Made by a program: the position numbers and the translations under genes. Under the pieces are notes generated by a model. It saw only the letters and a program-made list of their open reading frames with translations. It ran no database searches and was not told the DNA's origin. Positions 26,711 to 35,645 of a stretch of 64,000 nucleotides of DNA are shown here, piece by piece; within the stretch, counting starts at the first letter, position 1; each line of letters begins with the position of its first letter. This DNA comes from Chryseobacterium indologenes (GTDB taxonomy: Bacteria; Bacteroidota; Bacteroidia; Flavobacteriales; Weeksellaceae), in the NCBI RefSeq assembly GCF_001295265.1, contig NZ_LJOD01000004.1, positions 186,001 to 250,000 of the forward strand, read 5' to 3'.

Positions 26711-28186
26711 TTACGGGAATTTAATTCCTGAATATTTATTAGGGCCTACCTGTGGTAAAGTAGATTTATATTTTGCATTGATTGCTTTAATGAATTCGTT
26801 GGCAATCACAGCATATCCTCTTCCCGTTAAGTGAACTCCATCCAGTGAAAATGCACCACCGGTTACAAATTTAGCTGTGTATTTCACACCATCCCATGAA
26901 ATCCCGGATTGCCCGCCCAGCTCATTCATTTTAGCATTTGCATCTACAAAAGCAAGTCCTTTGGCAGAAGCGATATCTTTGAGCGCTTCGTTATATGCTT
27001 TTGTAGCAGTCATTACTTTTGCCGTTTCTTTTTCTGTAAGAACATATTTGTCTTCTAAAGGAACTGCAGTACCAGCACTGATCCCCTGCGGATTACATAC
27101 TGGATCGTAAGGCTTAAGCAGATTTGCTGCAGGCAAAATAATAAAATCACTACTTGTTGTCTGTCTGTAAGATTTTAATGCAGGATTAATTGAAGTAAGG
27201 TCTTTAAGGTCTTTATCCAATATTATCGCTCCGTTTGCAGCTCCGGCAGTAAACTTAATGACCCTGCTCTGATATTCTGCATCCGTGATTACTCCCATTG
27301 TTTTCAACTGCAGAATTCCTGCATTATAAGGAGCATAAGCTGTATTTAACTGTGCTGCCTGCGCATCGGAAAGGTTAGAGATAGGCTTACTTGGCACTGT
27401 TGTAAAAAACGGAATGGTAGTTACATTAGGAATATTTGCCAAAACACCTTTTGCCCCATTAGCGGTAAGTGCTGTTACATAGGAGTTGATTGTAGATTTA
27501 TAAAGTGCAGGATCTGTAATGTCATTATTCCCATAGGTAAGAGGGTTGGCATTTCCTGTTTGATCTACGCCTGTTCCTCCGCTGGTAGCATAAGAAAGAA
27601 CATCGTTATTACCAATCCATAATGAGAAGAAAGTAGGAGCCTGAGCTACAGCCGCTGCAACCGGACTTACTCCTGTGGAAAATCTTGAATAGTAAGGGTT
27701 TAACGCTCCGTAATTACCTAATCCTAAATGGAAAGATTTCGCTCCCGGAACACCAAGATTCTGGTAAGGTCCGCCAGAAGAAACATTATCTAATGGAGCG
27801 CCTGGTTGAGATGGCTTTGGAGCTAAAGCATTATTACAGCCCACACCCAGAGTAATTTTACCAAAAAAATCTCCTGTTGCAGGATTGGCAAGATTGGTAA
27901 ACCCTCCTGTATTATTAGGCATCATTGGCTGTTTGAACTCTCCTCCACCGGCAAGCTTCATCTGAGTAGCAAGCATCAGCGGATAGGATTCATTCTGTCC
28001 GTCAATATATAAAGCATTGTCTCTGAAGCCTGAAGTCAGTGAGTTCCCTAAGGCTACATATTTTGAGAAATTTGCCTCACCATTCGTCACCTTAACATCT
28101 TTTACATCGGTATCAAAGTCGTTATTACAGCTTGTTGTAAAAAGAAGTGCAGAAACAGCAAGTGTTGATATTATAATTTTTTTCAT
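26711..28186 (-). CDS. SGNH/GDSL-family lipoprotein hydrolase
   Basis: This 491-residue protein has a lipoprotein signal with a lipobox at TTSC (Cys about 20). Block I carries the catalytic Ser in ALGNSLTSGF, the WIGNNDVL stretch provides the block III Asn, and block V DGVHLTGRGYAVIANEF provides the Asp-His pair. It is thus likely a lipid or acyl ester hydrolase exposed at the outer membrane or periplasm. It lies 10 bp after a FadL-type porin gene, which suggests hydrolysis and uptake of a lipid substrate. The substrate is inferred, not known. Confidence 0.88.
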   Translation of the reverse strand: MKKIIISTLAVSALLFTTSCNNDFDTDVKDVKVTNGEANFSKYVALGNSLTSGFRDNALYIDGQNESYPLMLATQMKLAGGGEFKQPMMPNNTGGFTNLANPATGDFFGKITLGVGCNNALAPKPSQPGAPLDNVSSGGPYQNLGVPGAKSFHLGLGNYGALNPYYSRFSTGVSPVAAAVAQAPTFFSLWIGNNDVLSYATSGGTGVDQTGNANPLTYGNNDITDPALYKSTINSYVTALTANGAKGVLANIPNVTTIPFFTTVPSKPISNLSDAQAAQLNTAYAPYNAGILQLKTMGVITDAEYQSRVIKFTAGAANGAIILDKDLKDLTSINPALKSYRQTTSSDFIILPAANLLKPYDPVCNPQGISAGTAVPLEDKYVLTEKETAKVMTATKAYNEALKDIASAKGLAFVDANAKMNELGGQSGISWDGVKYTAKFVTGGAFSLDGVHLTGRGYAVIANEFIKAINAKYKSTLPQVGPNKYSGIKFP

Positions 28187-28196
28187 AGTCTTTTAA

Positions 28197-29435
28197 TTAA
28201 AAAGGATTATAAGATAAACCTAAACCAAAGTAGAATGCTTTAGCTTTTGCCTGTCCGTAAAAACCAAGATTCGCGTTATTCACGTCTCTGGCCTGAGGTA
28301 TAGCATATCCACCTGCTATATCAACTCCGAATTGCTTTAACTTAAATCCAAGACCTCCGGTAATTACATAAGTATTGAATGAAGGGGTCTCAGGGATAAA
28401 GTTCTCATTGGTATAAGGAGATTCGTCATAGTAAGCACCTAAACGTCCGAAGATCATATTGCTGAATGCATATTGTGTTCCCAATCTGAAAGTCTTGGAG
28501 TTTCTGAAGTTTTTAGGAGCAACAAGAACAGTAGGGTCTGCCTGGTTTCCTACCGGAGCATTGGCAAAATCTAACGTCAGTTTGCTGTATCTCTCCCATC
28601 CATGATAGTTAAAGTCTGCCGAGATCTGCCATTTCGGAGTTACTTTATAGGTAAGACCAATCGTATATTCTTCTACCAGAGGAAGAGTTGCTTTAAATTT
28701 ATCCTGTCCGGTGCCTGGATCCAGTCCCAACAGAGGATAAATGGATGCAGAAGGGAAATTAAAGGTAGCTGTTCCCTTTTTTGCTTTCATGTCTACAGGA
28801 GAGCGGTAAGCGACACTCACATCCAGTTTTGGATCAGGTCTGAAATAAAATCCAAAACCATACCCGTGTCCTGAAGCTTTTTCATCATTAATATTAAGTC
28901 TTCCGCCAAACTGTGTTACAGCTTTATCCCAGTCTACTTTACCCTTTGCATAGATATAACTTGCACCAAAAGCCAGCCAAGGAGCCAGTTTTACAGAGAC
29001 CATCGGCTGGAAATAGAAACTTTTCAGCTCCATTTTCTGAACCATCTCTTTTCCTTCCCAGTTTTCCGGCCACTGAATGGTACTTCCGAAAGGTGTTGAA
29101 AAACTAAAACCAACTGATAAGTTCTCTATCGGCTTATATGCAATTGCAGCATAGATAGGGGTTCCAAGAGGATTATCAGTTTCTGTACTCTGCAAAGTAT
29201 TCAGGTTTTGAAAAGTCACCTTATTACTTGCACCGAACCCTCCCGCAACAATACTCAGTTTAGAAGGGATGAATGACATACCCGCCGGGTTAAAGAATGC
29301 CACACTTGCATCTTCGGCATGAGCACTAGTATGCGCCATTGCCAATTGTTTTACCCCCTGCAGAGAAACCCTGAAGCCTCCCGCATAAGCTAAAACGCCC
29401 GCCAATAAAGCAGTTGATACTAATATTTTTTTCAT
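28197..29435 (-). CDS. OmpP1/FadL-family outer membrane transport protein
   Basis: This 412-residue protein has a signal peptide (about 1-18), an N-terminal hatch with the FadL-like phrase AHAEDASVAFFNPAGMSFIP, and a long series of alternating beta strands ending in an aromatic-rich strand (LGLSYNPF). FadL porins move hydrophobic compounds such as long-chain fatty acids across the outer membrane. It is the first gene of a two-gene operon with the GDSL lipoprotein (10-bp gap). Confidence 0.93.
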   Translation of the reverse strand: MKKILVSTALLAGVLAYAGGFRVSLQGVKQLAMAHTSAHAEDASVAFFNPAGMSFIPSKLSIVAGGFGASNKVTFQNLNTLQSTETDNPLGTPIYAAIAYKPIENLSVGFSFSTPFGSTIQWPENWEGKEMVQKMELKSFYFQPMVSVKLAPWLAFGASYIYAKGKVDWDKAVTQFGGRLNINDEKASGHGYGFGFYFRPDPKLDVSVAYRSPVDMKAKKGTATFNFPSASIYPLLGLDPGTGQDKFKATLPLVEEYTIGLTYKVTPKWQISADFNYHGWERYSKLTLDFANAPVGNQADPTVLVAPKNFRNSKTFRLGTQYAFSNMIFGRLGAYYDESPYTNENFIPETPSFNTYVITGGLGFKLKQFGVDIAGGYAIPQARDVNNANLGFYGQAKAKAFYFGLGLSYNPF

Positions 29436-29454
29436 AGACTATTATTATATAACC

Positions 29455-29462
29455 CAAATATA
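29455..29462 (-). promoter_or_regulatory. -7 promoter box (TATATTTG) of the FadL operon
   Basis: There is an exact TAnnTTTG match on the minus strand, 19 bp before the ATG. Confidence 0.5.
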
Positions 29463-29662
29463 AAATTATTTTAAATACGCTTGTTAATAATTCTTAATAT
29501 TTTAAACAATATGCCAAAAGAAAATTATGTTTAAAATAACACTTTGACCATTATTATTTATAATGTTATAATTATTAATGATTTAAGTCTGACAATAATA
29601 AATTAAGATTTTAACGTTTAATGTTAAACAATGATGATATTGAATATTTAAGTATTTTAGAA

Positions 29663-29691
29663 TTGCATAAAGATAAATTTACATAAATTTG
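29663..29691 (+). promoter_or_regulatory. Promoter of ricT-gldH-PBP1A
   Basis: TTG at 29663-29665 and TAAATTTG at 29684-29691 have an 18-bp spacer, close to the Bacteroidota -33/-7 arrangement. The ATG follows 26 bp later. Confidence 0.65.
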
Positions 29692-29717
29692 CAAGATTAT
29701 AAACAAATAATAGTAAT

Positions 29718-31100
29718 ATGAGTTGTGGATGCAAAACATCCGGCGATTCTACACATTCATGCGGACCAAAAAAAACCGCGAATGGCTGTGAAAATGTAAA
29801 TACCTGCGGGAATAGTTATAAATTAAGTGTTTTTGACTGGCTTTCTAACATCAACAATCCTACACCGAACAGGTGCGATTTTGTAGAAGTTAGATTTAAA
29901 AATGACAGAAAATCGTTTTTTAAGAATGTAAACAATATTCCTTTACATATAGGTAGCGTAGTAACAGTAGAATCAAGCCCGGGACACGATGTAGGCGTAG
30001 TAAGCCTTACGGGAGAATTGGTAAAGATTCAGATGAAAAAGAAGAAATTTTCTGATGAATCTGCGCTTAAAATATACAGACAGGCTAACCAGAAGGACCT
30101 TGAGGTCTGGCAGGAAGCTCGAAAAAAAGAAGACAGTGTAAAGCTTGAGGCCAGAAAGATTGCTCATCGCATCGGCCTTGAGATGAAGGTTACCGATGTA
30201 GAGTATCAGGGTGATGCTTCAAAGATCACATTTTATTATACAGCAGATAACCGCGTGGATTTCAGGCAATTGATCAAAGACTACGCCGGTGCTTTCAGAA
30301 CAAAGATCGATATGAAACAGATCGGGTTCAGACAGGAAGCAGCAAAAGTCGGAGGAATAGGATCCTGCGGACGAGAGCTCTGCTGTTCCACCTGGCTTAC
30401 GGACTTCCGTTCCGTTAATACCAATGTGGCAAGATATCAGCAGTTGAGCATCAATCCTCAGAAACTTGCAGGACAGTGCGGTAAACTTAAATGCTGTCTT
30501 AATTATGAATTAGACAGTTATCTGGATGCATTAAGCCACTTCCCTTCTTCTTCAACCACTTTAGACACTGAAAAAGGGCGAGCATTCTGCATCAAAATAG
30601 ATGTTTTCAAAAAGAAAATGTGGTTTGCCTATGTGGAAAACTCCATTGCATGGTATGATTTCGATATCGACCTTGTAAAAAAACTGATCTCTAAAAACAA
30701 ACGTGGAGAAAAAACGCCTCCTTTAGAAGATCTTAAACAGCCTGACACTTCTATGCAGACGATTGATCTGATCCAGGAAAACAATGTAGATCGTTTCGAA
30801 AAGAAAAACAGAGGCAACAGAAACAGGAATTCCCAGAATAAGCAAAATAACAACCCGCAAAACCAAGGGCAGGGACAAAAGAAAAACAGACAGGAAAGAC
30901 CGGATCGTTCTGAAAAATCTGAAAACCCTAATGCCCATTCTGGAAATCAGCAGAGACAGCAAAAGCCAAACCCGCAGCAAAAAATGCCGGCGGAAAAGAC
31001 TGAAGCCAGAGCTGATGGTGAGAAAAAACCTCAGAACAACAACCCGAACAAGAAAAAGTTCAAAAAGAAATTCCCGCCAAAAAAAGATAAAGATGCATAA
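29718..31100 (+). CDS. ricT: PSP1-domain protein, RicT-like
   Basis: This 460-residue protein has a short Cys-rich N-terminus (SCGCKTSGD, CGPKK, CENVNTCG) and then a PSP1 domain. Its conserved cysteine pairs are SCGRELCCSTW and LAGQCGKLKCCLNY. In Bacillus, RicT (YaaT) forms an Fe-S complex with RicA and RicF that affects RNA maturation, and the partners are not evident here. The last 130 residues are a low-complexity Asn/Gln/Lys/Arg/Pro tail. It overlaps gldH by 8 bp and begins the gldH-PBP1A run. Confidence 0.88.
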   Translation: MSCGCKTSGDSTHSCGPKKTANGCENVNTCGNSYKLSVFDWLSNINNPTPNRCDFVEVRFKNDRKSFFKNVNNIPLHIGSVVTVESSPGHDVGVVSLTGELVKIQMKKKKFSDESALKIYRQANQKDLEVWQEARKKEDSVKLEARKIAHRIGLEMKVTDVEYQGDASKITFYYTADNRVDFRQLIKDYAGAFRTKIDMKQIGFRQEAAKVGGIGSCGRELCCSTWLTDFRSVNTNVARYQQLSINPQKLAGQCGKLKCCLNYELDSYLDALSHFPSSSTTLDTEKGRAFCIKIDVFKKKMWFAYVENSIAWYDFDIDLVKKLISKNKRGEKTPPLEDLKQPDTSMQTIDLIQENNVDRFEKKNRGNRNRNSQNKQNNNPQNQGQGQKKNRQERPDRSEKSENPNAHSGNQQRQQKPNPQQKMPAEKTEARADGEKKPQNNNPNKKKFKKKFPPKKDKDA

Positions 31101-31557
31101 AATTTTAGGATTATTCAGCCTTATTCTTTTCTTTAGCTGTACTTCTTCTTCCGGAGAAGAGGTCATCATGAATTCCGTTAATAATAAGTGGAATAAGAAA
31201 AGTGAACAGAAATTTAATCTTGAAGTTTCAGATCCGCAGAATCTTAAAAATATTATATTTGTTGTAAGAAATAACAACGATTATCCTTACAGCAATATAA
31301 GGTTTATAGTGAATTTCACCAACCTCCAGAACAAAAAGAAGGAAACCGATACCCTGAATTATATTCTGGCAAAACCAAACGGCGAATGGCTTGGTACAGG
31401 TTTTGGTGACACGAAGGAAGTTTTGTTTCAGTATAGAACGAATTATAAGTTTCCGTCAAAAGGAAAATATGAAATCGGGCTGATTCAGGCAATGCGGAAT
31501 GATAACCTTCCGGGAATTGAGGACGTTGGAGTAAAAATAGAAACGGCTAAACCGTAA
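31093..31557 (+). CDS. gldH: Gliding motility lipoprotein GldH
   Basis: This 154-residue lipoprotein starts at ATG 31093 (MHKILGLFSL), with lipobox FFSC (Cys about 16). The body has the GldH features SNIRFIVNFTN, PNGEWLGTGFGD and YEIGLIQAMRN. GldH is a gliding motility and type IX secretion-associated lipoprotein, and is widespread even in non-gliding Chryseobacterium relatives. The start lies inside the end of ricT (8-bp overlap). The PBP1A gene follows 6 bp later. Confidence 0.9.
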   Translation: MHKILGLFSLILFFSCTSSSGEEVIMNSVNNKWNKKSEQKFNLEVSDPQNLKNIIFVVRNNNDYPYSNIRFIVNFTNLQNKKKETDTLNYILAKPNGEWLGTGFGDTKEVLFQYRTNYKFPSKGKYEIGLIQAMRNDNLPGIEDVGVKIETAKP

Positions 31558-31563
31558 CCATAA

Positions 31564-33942
31564 ATGGAAGACAACAAACAAAATGCAGGAAATAAGGGAA
31601 AGACCTTCCCTCTTCCTCCCAAAAATAAGAAAAATAACTCCTGGAAAAGATGGGTTAAATTTATTTGGATTGGACTCATTGCGGTAGTTTTAGGAATTTC
31701 AGGACTTTTCTTTGCTGTTTCCCAAGGCTTTCTTGGGGAAATGCCTGATGTAAAAGAACTGGAAAACCCGGACATCTATGTCGCTTCTGAAATTATTTCA
31801 TCAGACGGGGTTACCTTAGGCAAATTTGAAAAAGAAAAAACACAGCCTATCGTTTACAAAGACCTTCCACCTTACCTTATCTATGCTCTTCAGGCTAAAG
31901 AAGATGAACGTTTCAAGGAACACTCCGGTATCGATTTAAAATCTATTCTGAGAGCAGTACGATATGGAGGAGACCGAGGAGGAGGTTCTACCATTACCCA
32001 GCAGCTGGCTAAGCTTTTATTTACTAAAAATCCCTCTAAAAACCCTATTAAAAGGGGGATCCAAAAGCTAAAAGAATGGTCTGTTGCCGTAAGCTTAGAA
32101 AAGCGTTACACCAAAGAGGAAATCATTACGCTTTATTTCAATAAATTCGATTTTACCTATAATGCGAACGGTATTGAAATGGCTTCCAAGATTTACTTTA
32201 ATAAAAAGACTTCGGAACTTACCTTACCTGAAGCAGCGGTTTTTGTAGCCATGTTAGAAGCTCCTATTGCCAATAACCCTATGAGAAACCCCGAACGTGC
32301 CAAGCGAAGAAGAGATGTCGTTTTACAACAAATGCTTGAAACAGGGTATATAGACCAGGCAACATATGACAAAGCGTTTAACACACCGATTCAGGTAGAT
32401 TATCATCCTATAAAAAATATTAATGCCGACTATTCTGCTTATTATAAATTTTATTTAAGAAAGGAAATTGATAAATATCTTGAGTCTTATGAAAAGGAGA
32501 CCGGTAAAAAACTGAACCTTTACAAAGACGGGCTGAAAATTTATGTAACCCTTGATTCTAAAATGCAGAAGTATGCTGAAGAATCTATTAAGGAACACCT
32601 CACCGATCTTCAGAAAAGGTTTGATGCAGAACAGAGAGGAAGAAAAAACTGGCCTTTCTATTATCTGAATGATAAACAGATCAATGACGTAATGATGCAG
32701 GCTGTGAGAAGAACCAGCCGCTATAAGCTTTTAAAGGCTGACGGGATGACTGAAGACTCCATCATTATGGAGTTTAAAAAGCCAATTAAGACTTCAAGAT
32801 TTACATGGAACGGTGAAGAAGAAGTGGAAATGTCTCCATGGGATTCTATCAGATGGCATAAGAAAGTTGCTCAGGCAGGCCTTATGTCCATGGTTCCAGG
32901 ATCCGGAGAGATTAAAGCATGGGTAGGAGGAATCGACTGGCAGCACTTCCAGTATGACCACATCAAACAAGGTAAAAGACAGGTAGGATCTACTTTCAAA
33001 CCTTTCGTATATGCTACCGCTATCATGAAACTTGGAATGACACCATGTTCTACTGTTTCCAACGGAACTTACGATCATAAAGGATGGCATGTTCCGGGAC
33101 GGGGAGGAATGCTTACCCTGAAAGACGGGCTTGCTCACTCTCAAAACCCGATTGCAGCACGTCTTATTGAAATGACCGGTGTAGATGCCGTAATTCAGAC
33201 TGCAAGGGACCTGGGTGTTACAGAAGATATTCCCAGAAATAATACCATTGCACTAGGTTCATCCGATATTACGATCTATGAAATGCTTGGTGCTTACAGT
33301 ACTTTCGCCAACTATGGAAACTACAACAAACCGGAGATGATCTGGAGAATTGAAGACGCCAACGGACGTGTCATCAAGGAAGTTAATGTAGAACCGAAAG
33401 AGGTTATGAATCCAATGTATGCCTACACCATGATTGAGCTGATGAAAGGTGTTGCCCAATACGGAACCGCTTCAGGAGAATTAGGAAGAAGAGGAATTTC
33501 AAAAGCGGTGGAAATTGCTGCCAAAACAGGTACTACACAGAATAACTCGGATGGTTGGTTTATGGGAATCACACCCAAACTGGCTACCGGAGCCTGGGTA
33601 GGATGGGAAGACAGAGCCACCCACTTCTATGGAACCGGTGAAGGTCAGGGGGCAAAAATGGCTCTCCCAATCTGGGCGATTTTCATGAAGAAGGTATGGG
33701 CAGATAAGAGTTTAGGAATTACACCAGACGATAAGTTCACCCGCCCTTCAGACTGGAAAGACGGCTGTTCAAACCTTAAAGGATTGGGTGAAGGCTATGG
33801 TGATGACGGAGGTCTTCAGACCATAGATGAGATAAAAAATCCAAGACCTGTTGATCCAACTCCGAAGAACAATACAGAAAAGAAAGAAGAAAATATCAAT
33901 GAAAACCTTCATTCATCAGACAATGTAGATTTCAATAAATAA
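31564..33942 (+). CDS. Penicillin-binding protein 1A (bifunctional)
   Basis: This 792-residue protein has a cytosolic polar N-terminus, one membrane helix (about residues 36-58) and a GT51 glycosyltransferase domain with the catalytic Glu in EDERFKEHSG and GGSTITQQLAKLL. The transpeptidase domain carries GSTFKPF (SxxK), SQNP (SxN) and KTGTTQ (KTG). It polymerises and cross-links peptidoglycan. The C-terminus is a low-complexity Asn/Glu/Lys tail. It is the last gene of the ricT-gldH run. Confidence 0.95.
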   Translation: MEDNKQNAGNKGKTFPLPPKNKKNNSWKRWVKFIWIGLIAVVLGISGLFFAVSQGFLGEMPDVKELENPDIYVASEIISSDGVTLGKFEKEKTQPIVYKDLPPYLIYALQAKEDERFKEHSGIDLKSILRAVRYGGDRGGGSTITQQLAKLLFTKNPSKNPIKRGIQKLKEWSVAVSLEKRYTKEEIITLYFNKFDFTYNANGIEMASKIYFNKKTSELTLPEAAVFVAMLEAPIANNPMRNPERAKRRRDVVLQQMLETGYIDQATYDKAFNTPIQVDYHPIKNINADYSAYYKFYLRKEIDKYLESYEKETGKKLNLYKDGLKIYVTLDSKMQKYAEESIKEHLTDLQKRFDAEQRGRKNWPFYYLNDKQINDVMMQAVRRTSRYKLLKADGMTEDSIIMEFKKPIKTSRFTWNGEEEVEMSPWDSIRWHKKVAQAGLMSMVPGSGEIKAWVGGIDWQHFQYDHIKQGKRQVGSTFKPFVYATAIMKLGMTPCSTVSNGTYDHKGWHVPGRGGMLTLKDGLAHSQNPIAARLIEMTGVDAVIQTARDLGVTEDIPRNNTIALGSSDITIYEMLGAYSTFANYGNYNKPEMIWRIEDANGRVIKEVNVEPKEVMNPMYAYTMIELMKGVAQYGTASGELGRRGISKAVEIAAKTGTTQNNSDGWFMGITPKLATGAWVGWEDRATHFYGTGEGQGAKMALPIWAIFMKKVWADKSLGITPDDKFTRPSDWKDGCSNLKGLGEGYGDDGGLQTIDEIKNPRPVDPTPKNNTEKKEENINENLHSSDNVDFNK

Positions 33943-33962
33943 ATTCTCTTTTACACATACAC

Positions 33963-33995
33963 AAGACCTTTCATTAATTTGGAAGGTCTTTTCTT
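33963..33995 (+). terminator. Rho-independent terminator after PBP1A
   Basis: AAGACCTT at 33963-33970 pairs with AAGGTCTT at 33983-33990, followed by a T-rich tract. Confidence 0.8.
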
Positions 33996-34005
33996 TTTTA
34001 ATTAA

Positions 34006-34013
34006 TACCTTTG
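34006..34013 (+). promoter_or_regulatory. -7 promoter box (TACCTTTG) of selO
   Basis: There is an exact TAnnTTTG match only 4 bp before the selO ATG. If used, the transcript would begin at or very close to the start codon. Confidence 0.45.
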
Positions 34014-34017
34014 ATGA

Positions 34018-35559
34018 ATGAATATTGAACAGATCACGCAGCCTTTTACCGAAATATTTCCCGGAGATTTTTCCGGCAACCCCATGCAAAGGAATACTCC
34101 TAAGGTTTTATTTGCTATAACCCATCCTGCAGGATTTACACACCCTCAGCTGATTGCTTTTAACCACCATCTTTCTGAAGAAATCGGATTGGGAGAATAT
34201 GAAGAAAAAGATCTGGATTTTCTTGTTGGAAATAACCTTCCGGAAAATATCCACCCTTATTCCACTGCCTATGCAGGACATCAGTTCGGAAACTGGGCCG
34301 GACAGCTTGGAGACGGAAGAGCAATACTTGCCGGAGAAATCACCAATACTGCAGGAAAGAAAACAGAAATACAATGGAAAGGAGCTGGCGCTACACCCTA
34401 TTCGAGACATGCAGATGGCAGAGCAGTGCTGAGATCTTCGGTACGTGAATATCTGATGAGTGAAGCCATGTATCACTTAGGCGTTCCTACTACCAGAGCT
34501 TTAAGCCTTGCTTTGACCGGAGAAGAAGTCATTCGCGATATGATGTACAATGGCAATCCGCAGCTGGAAAAAGGAGCTGTAGTGATAAGAACCGCCGAAA
34601 GTTTTCTTCGTTTCGGACATTTTGAACTGATGTCTGCCCAGAGAGAATACAATACCCTTCAGGATCTTGCTGATTTTACTGTAGATCATTATTTCCCGGA
34701 GATTACATCGGAAGGGATACAGAAATACAAAGATTTCTTTAGCGCAGTCTGTACAAGAACTGCTGATCTAATGACCGAATGGTTCCGGGTTGGATTTGTG
34801 CATGGTGTGATGAATACGGACAATATGTCTATTTTAGGACTGACTATTGATTACGGACCTTATTCTATGATGGATGAGTACGATTTAAACTTTACTCCCA
34901 ATACCACCGATCTTCCGGGAAGAAGATATGCCTTCGGAAAGCAGGGGCAGGTCTCCCAATGGAATCTTTGGCAGCTGGCCAACGCGCTTCATCCTTTAAT
35001 TAAAGATGAAAAGTTTCTGGAAGACACTTTGAATTATTATGGAACTTACTTTTGGGAAGCTCATGACAAAATGCTCTGCCGGAAGTTTGGTTTTGATGAA
35101 CTGCGAAAAGATGATGAGGATTTTTTCACCAACTGGCAGGGTTTAATGCAGGAATTACATCTGGACTATACTTTATTTTTTAATCAACTGGAAAAATTAT
35201 CTCCTAATCCAGACATCCGATTGCTTTTTGAAAATGTTTCTTATACTCCGTGGACTGAAGAAAACTTCAGAAAGCTGGAGAACTTTATGAAGCAATATCA
35301 AATCAGAATCTCCTCCAATACAATTTCAACTGAAGAATCTTTGACGCTGATGAGACAGTCAAACCCTAAATTTACCCTGAGGAATTACCTTCTTTATGAA
35401 TGTATTGAAGAGATCACTCATGGAAAAACAGAAATGCTGAATAAACTTACAAAAGCTTTAGAAAATCCTTATGAAGAAATTTACCCTGAACTGTCTGTGA
35501 AAAGACCTTCAGCTTATGATGACACGACTGGATGCTCTACACTTTCTTGTAGTTCATAG
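34018..35559 (+). CDS. selO: SelO-family protein adenylyltransferase (YdiU)
   Basis: This 513-residue pseudokinase-fold protein has the SelO signatures QFGNWAGQLGDGRAI, WKGAGATPYSRHADGRAVLRSS and HGVMNTDNMSILG with IDYGPYSMMDEY (metal and nucleotide ligands). SelO transfers AMP onto protein Ser, Thr or Tyr residues, linked to redox response. The C-terminal CSTLSCSS holds the conserved cysteine that is selenocysteine in eukaryotic members. Length and start match family habit. It is monocistronic between a terminator and the next promoter. Confidence 0.95.
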   Translation: MNIEQITQPFTEIFPGDFSGNPMQRNTPKVLFAITHPAGFTHPQLIAFNHHLSEEIGLGEYEEKDLDFLVGNNLPENIHPYSTAYAGHQFGNWAGQLGDGRAILAGEITNTAGKKTEIQWKGAGATPYSRHADGRAVLRSSVREYLMSEAMYHLGVPTTRALSLALTGEEVIRDMMYNGNPQLEKGAVVIRTAESFLRFGHFELMSAQREYNTLQDLADFTVDHYFPEITSEGIQKYKDFFSAVCTRTADLMTEWFRVGFVHGVMNTDNMSILGLTIDYGPYSMMDEYDLNFTPNTTDLPGRRYAFGKQGQVSQWNLWQLANALHPLIKDEKFLEDTLNYYGTYFWEAHDKMLCRKFGFDELRKDDEDFFTNWQGLMQELHLDYTLFFNQLEKLSPNPDIRLLFENVSYTPWTEENFRKLENFMKQYQIRISSNTISTEESLTLMRQSNPKFTLRNYLLYECIEEITHGKTEMLNKLTKALENPYEEIYPELSVKRPSAYDDTTGCSTLSCSS

Positions 35560-35645
35560 CGTAGACAAAGTATTTTTTTTGTGAATTTTATTAAACTTTA
35601 AGGTTTTCTTTTTGATTTTTTTACTATTTTTAGAAAAAAATTATC

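Noticed and set aside
30723..31277. 184-codon minus-strand frame over the ricT/gldH junction
   Set aside because: It arises from the complement of a Lys/Asn/Gln-rich tail and has no recognisable domain.
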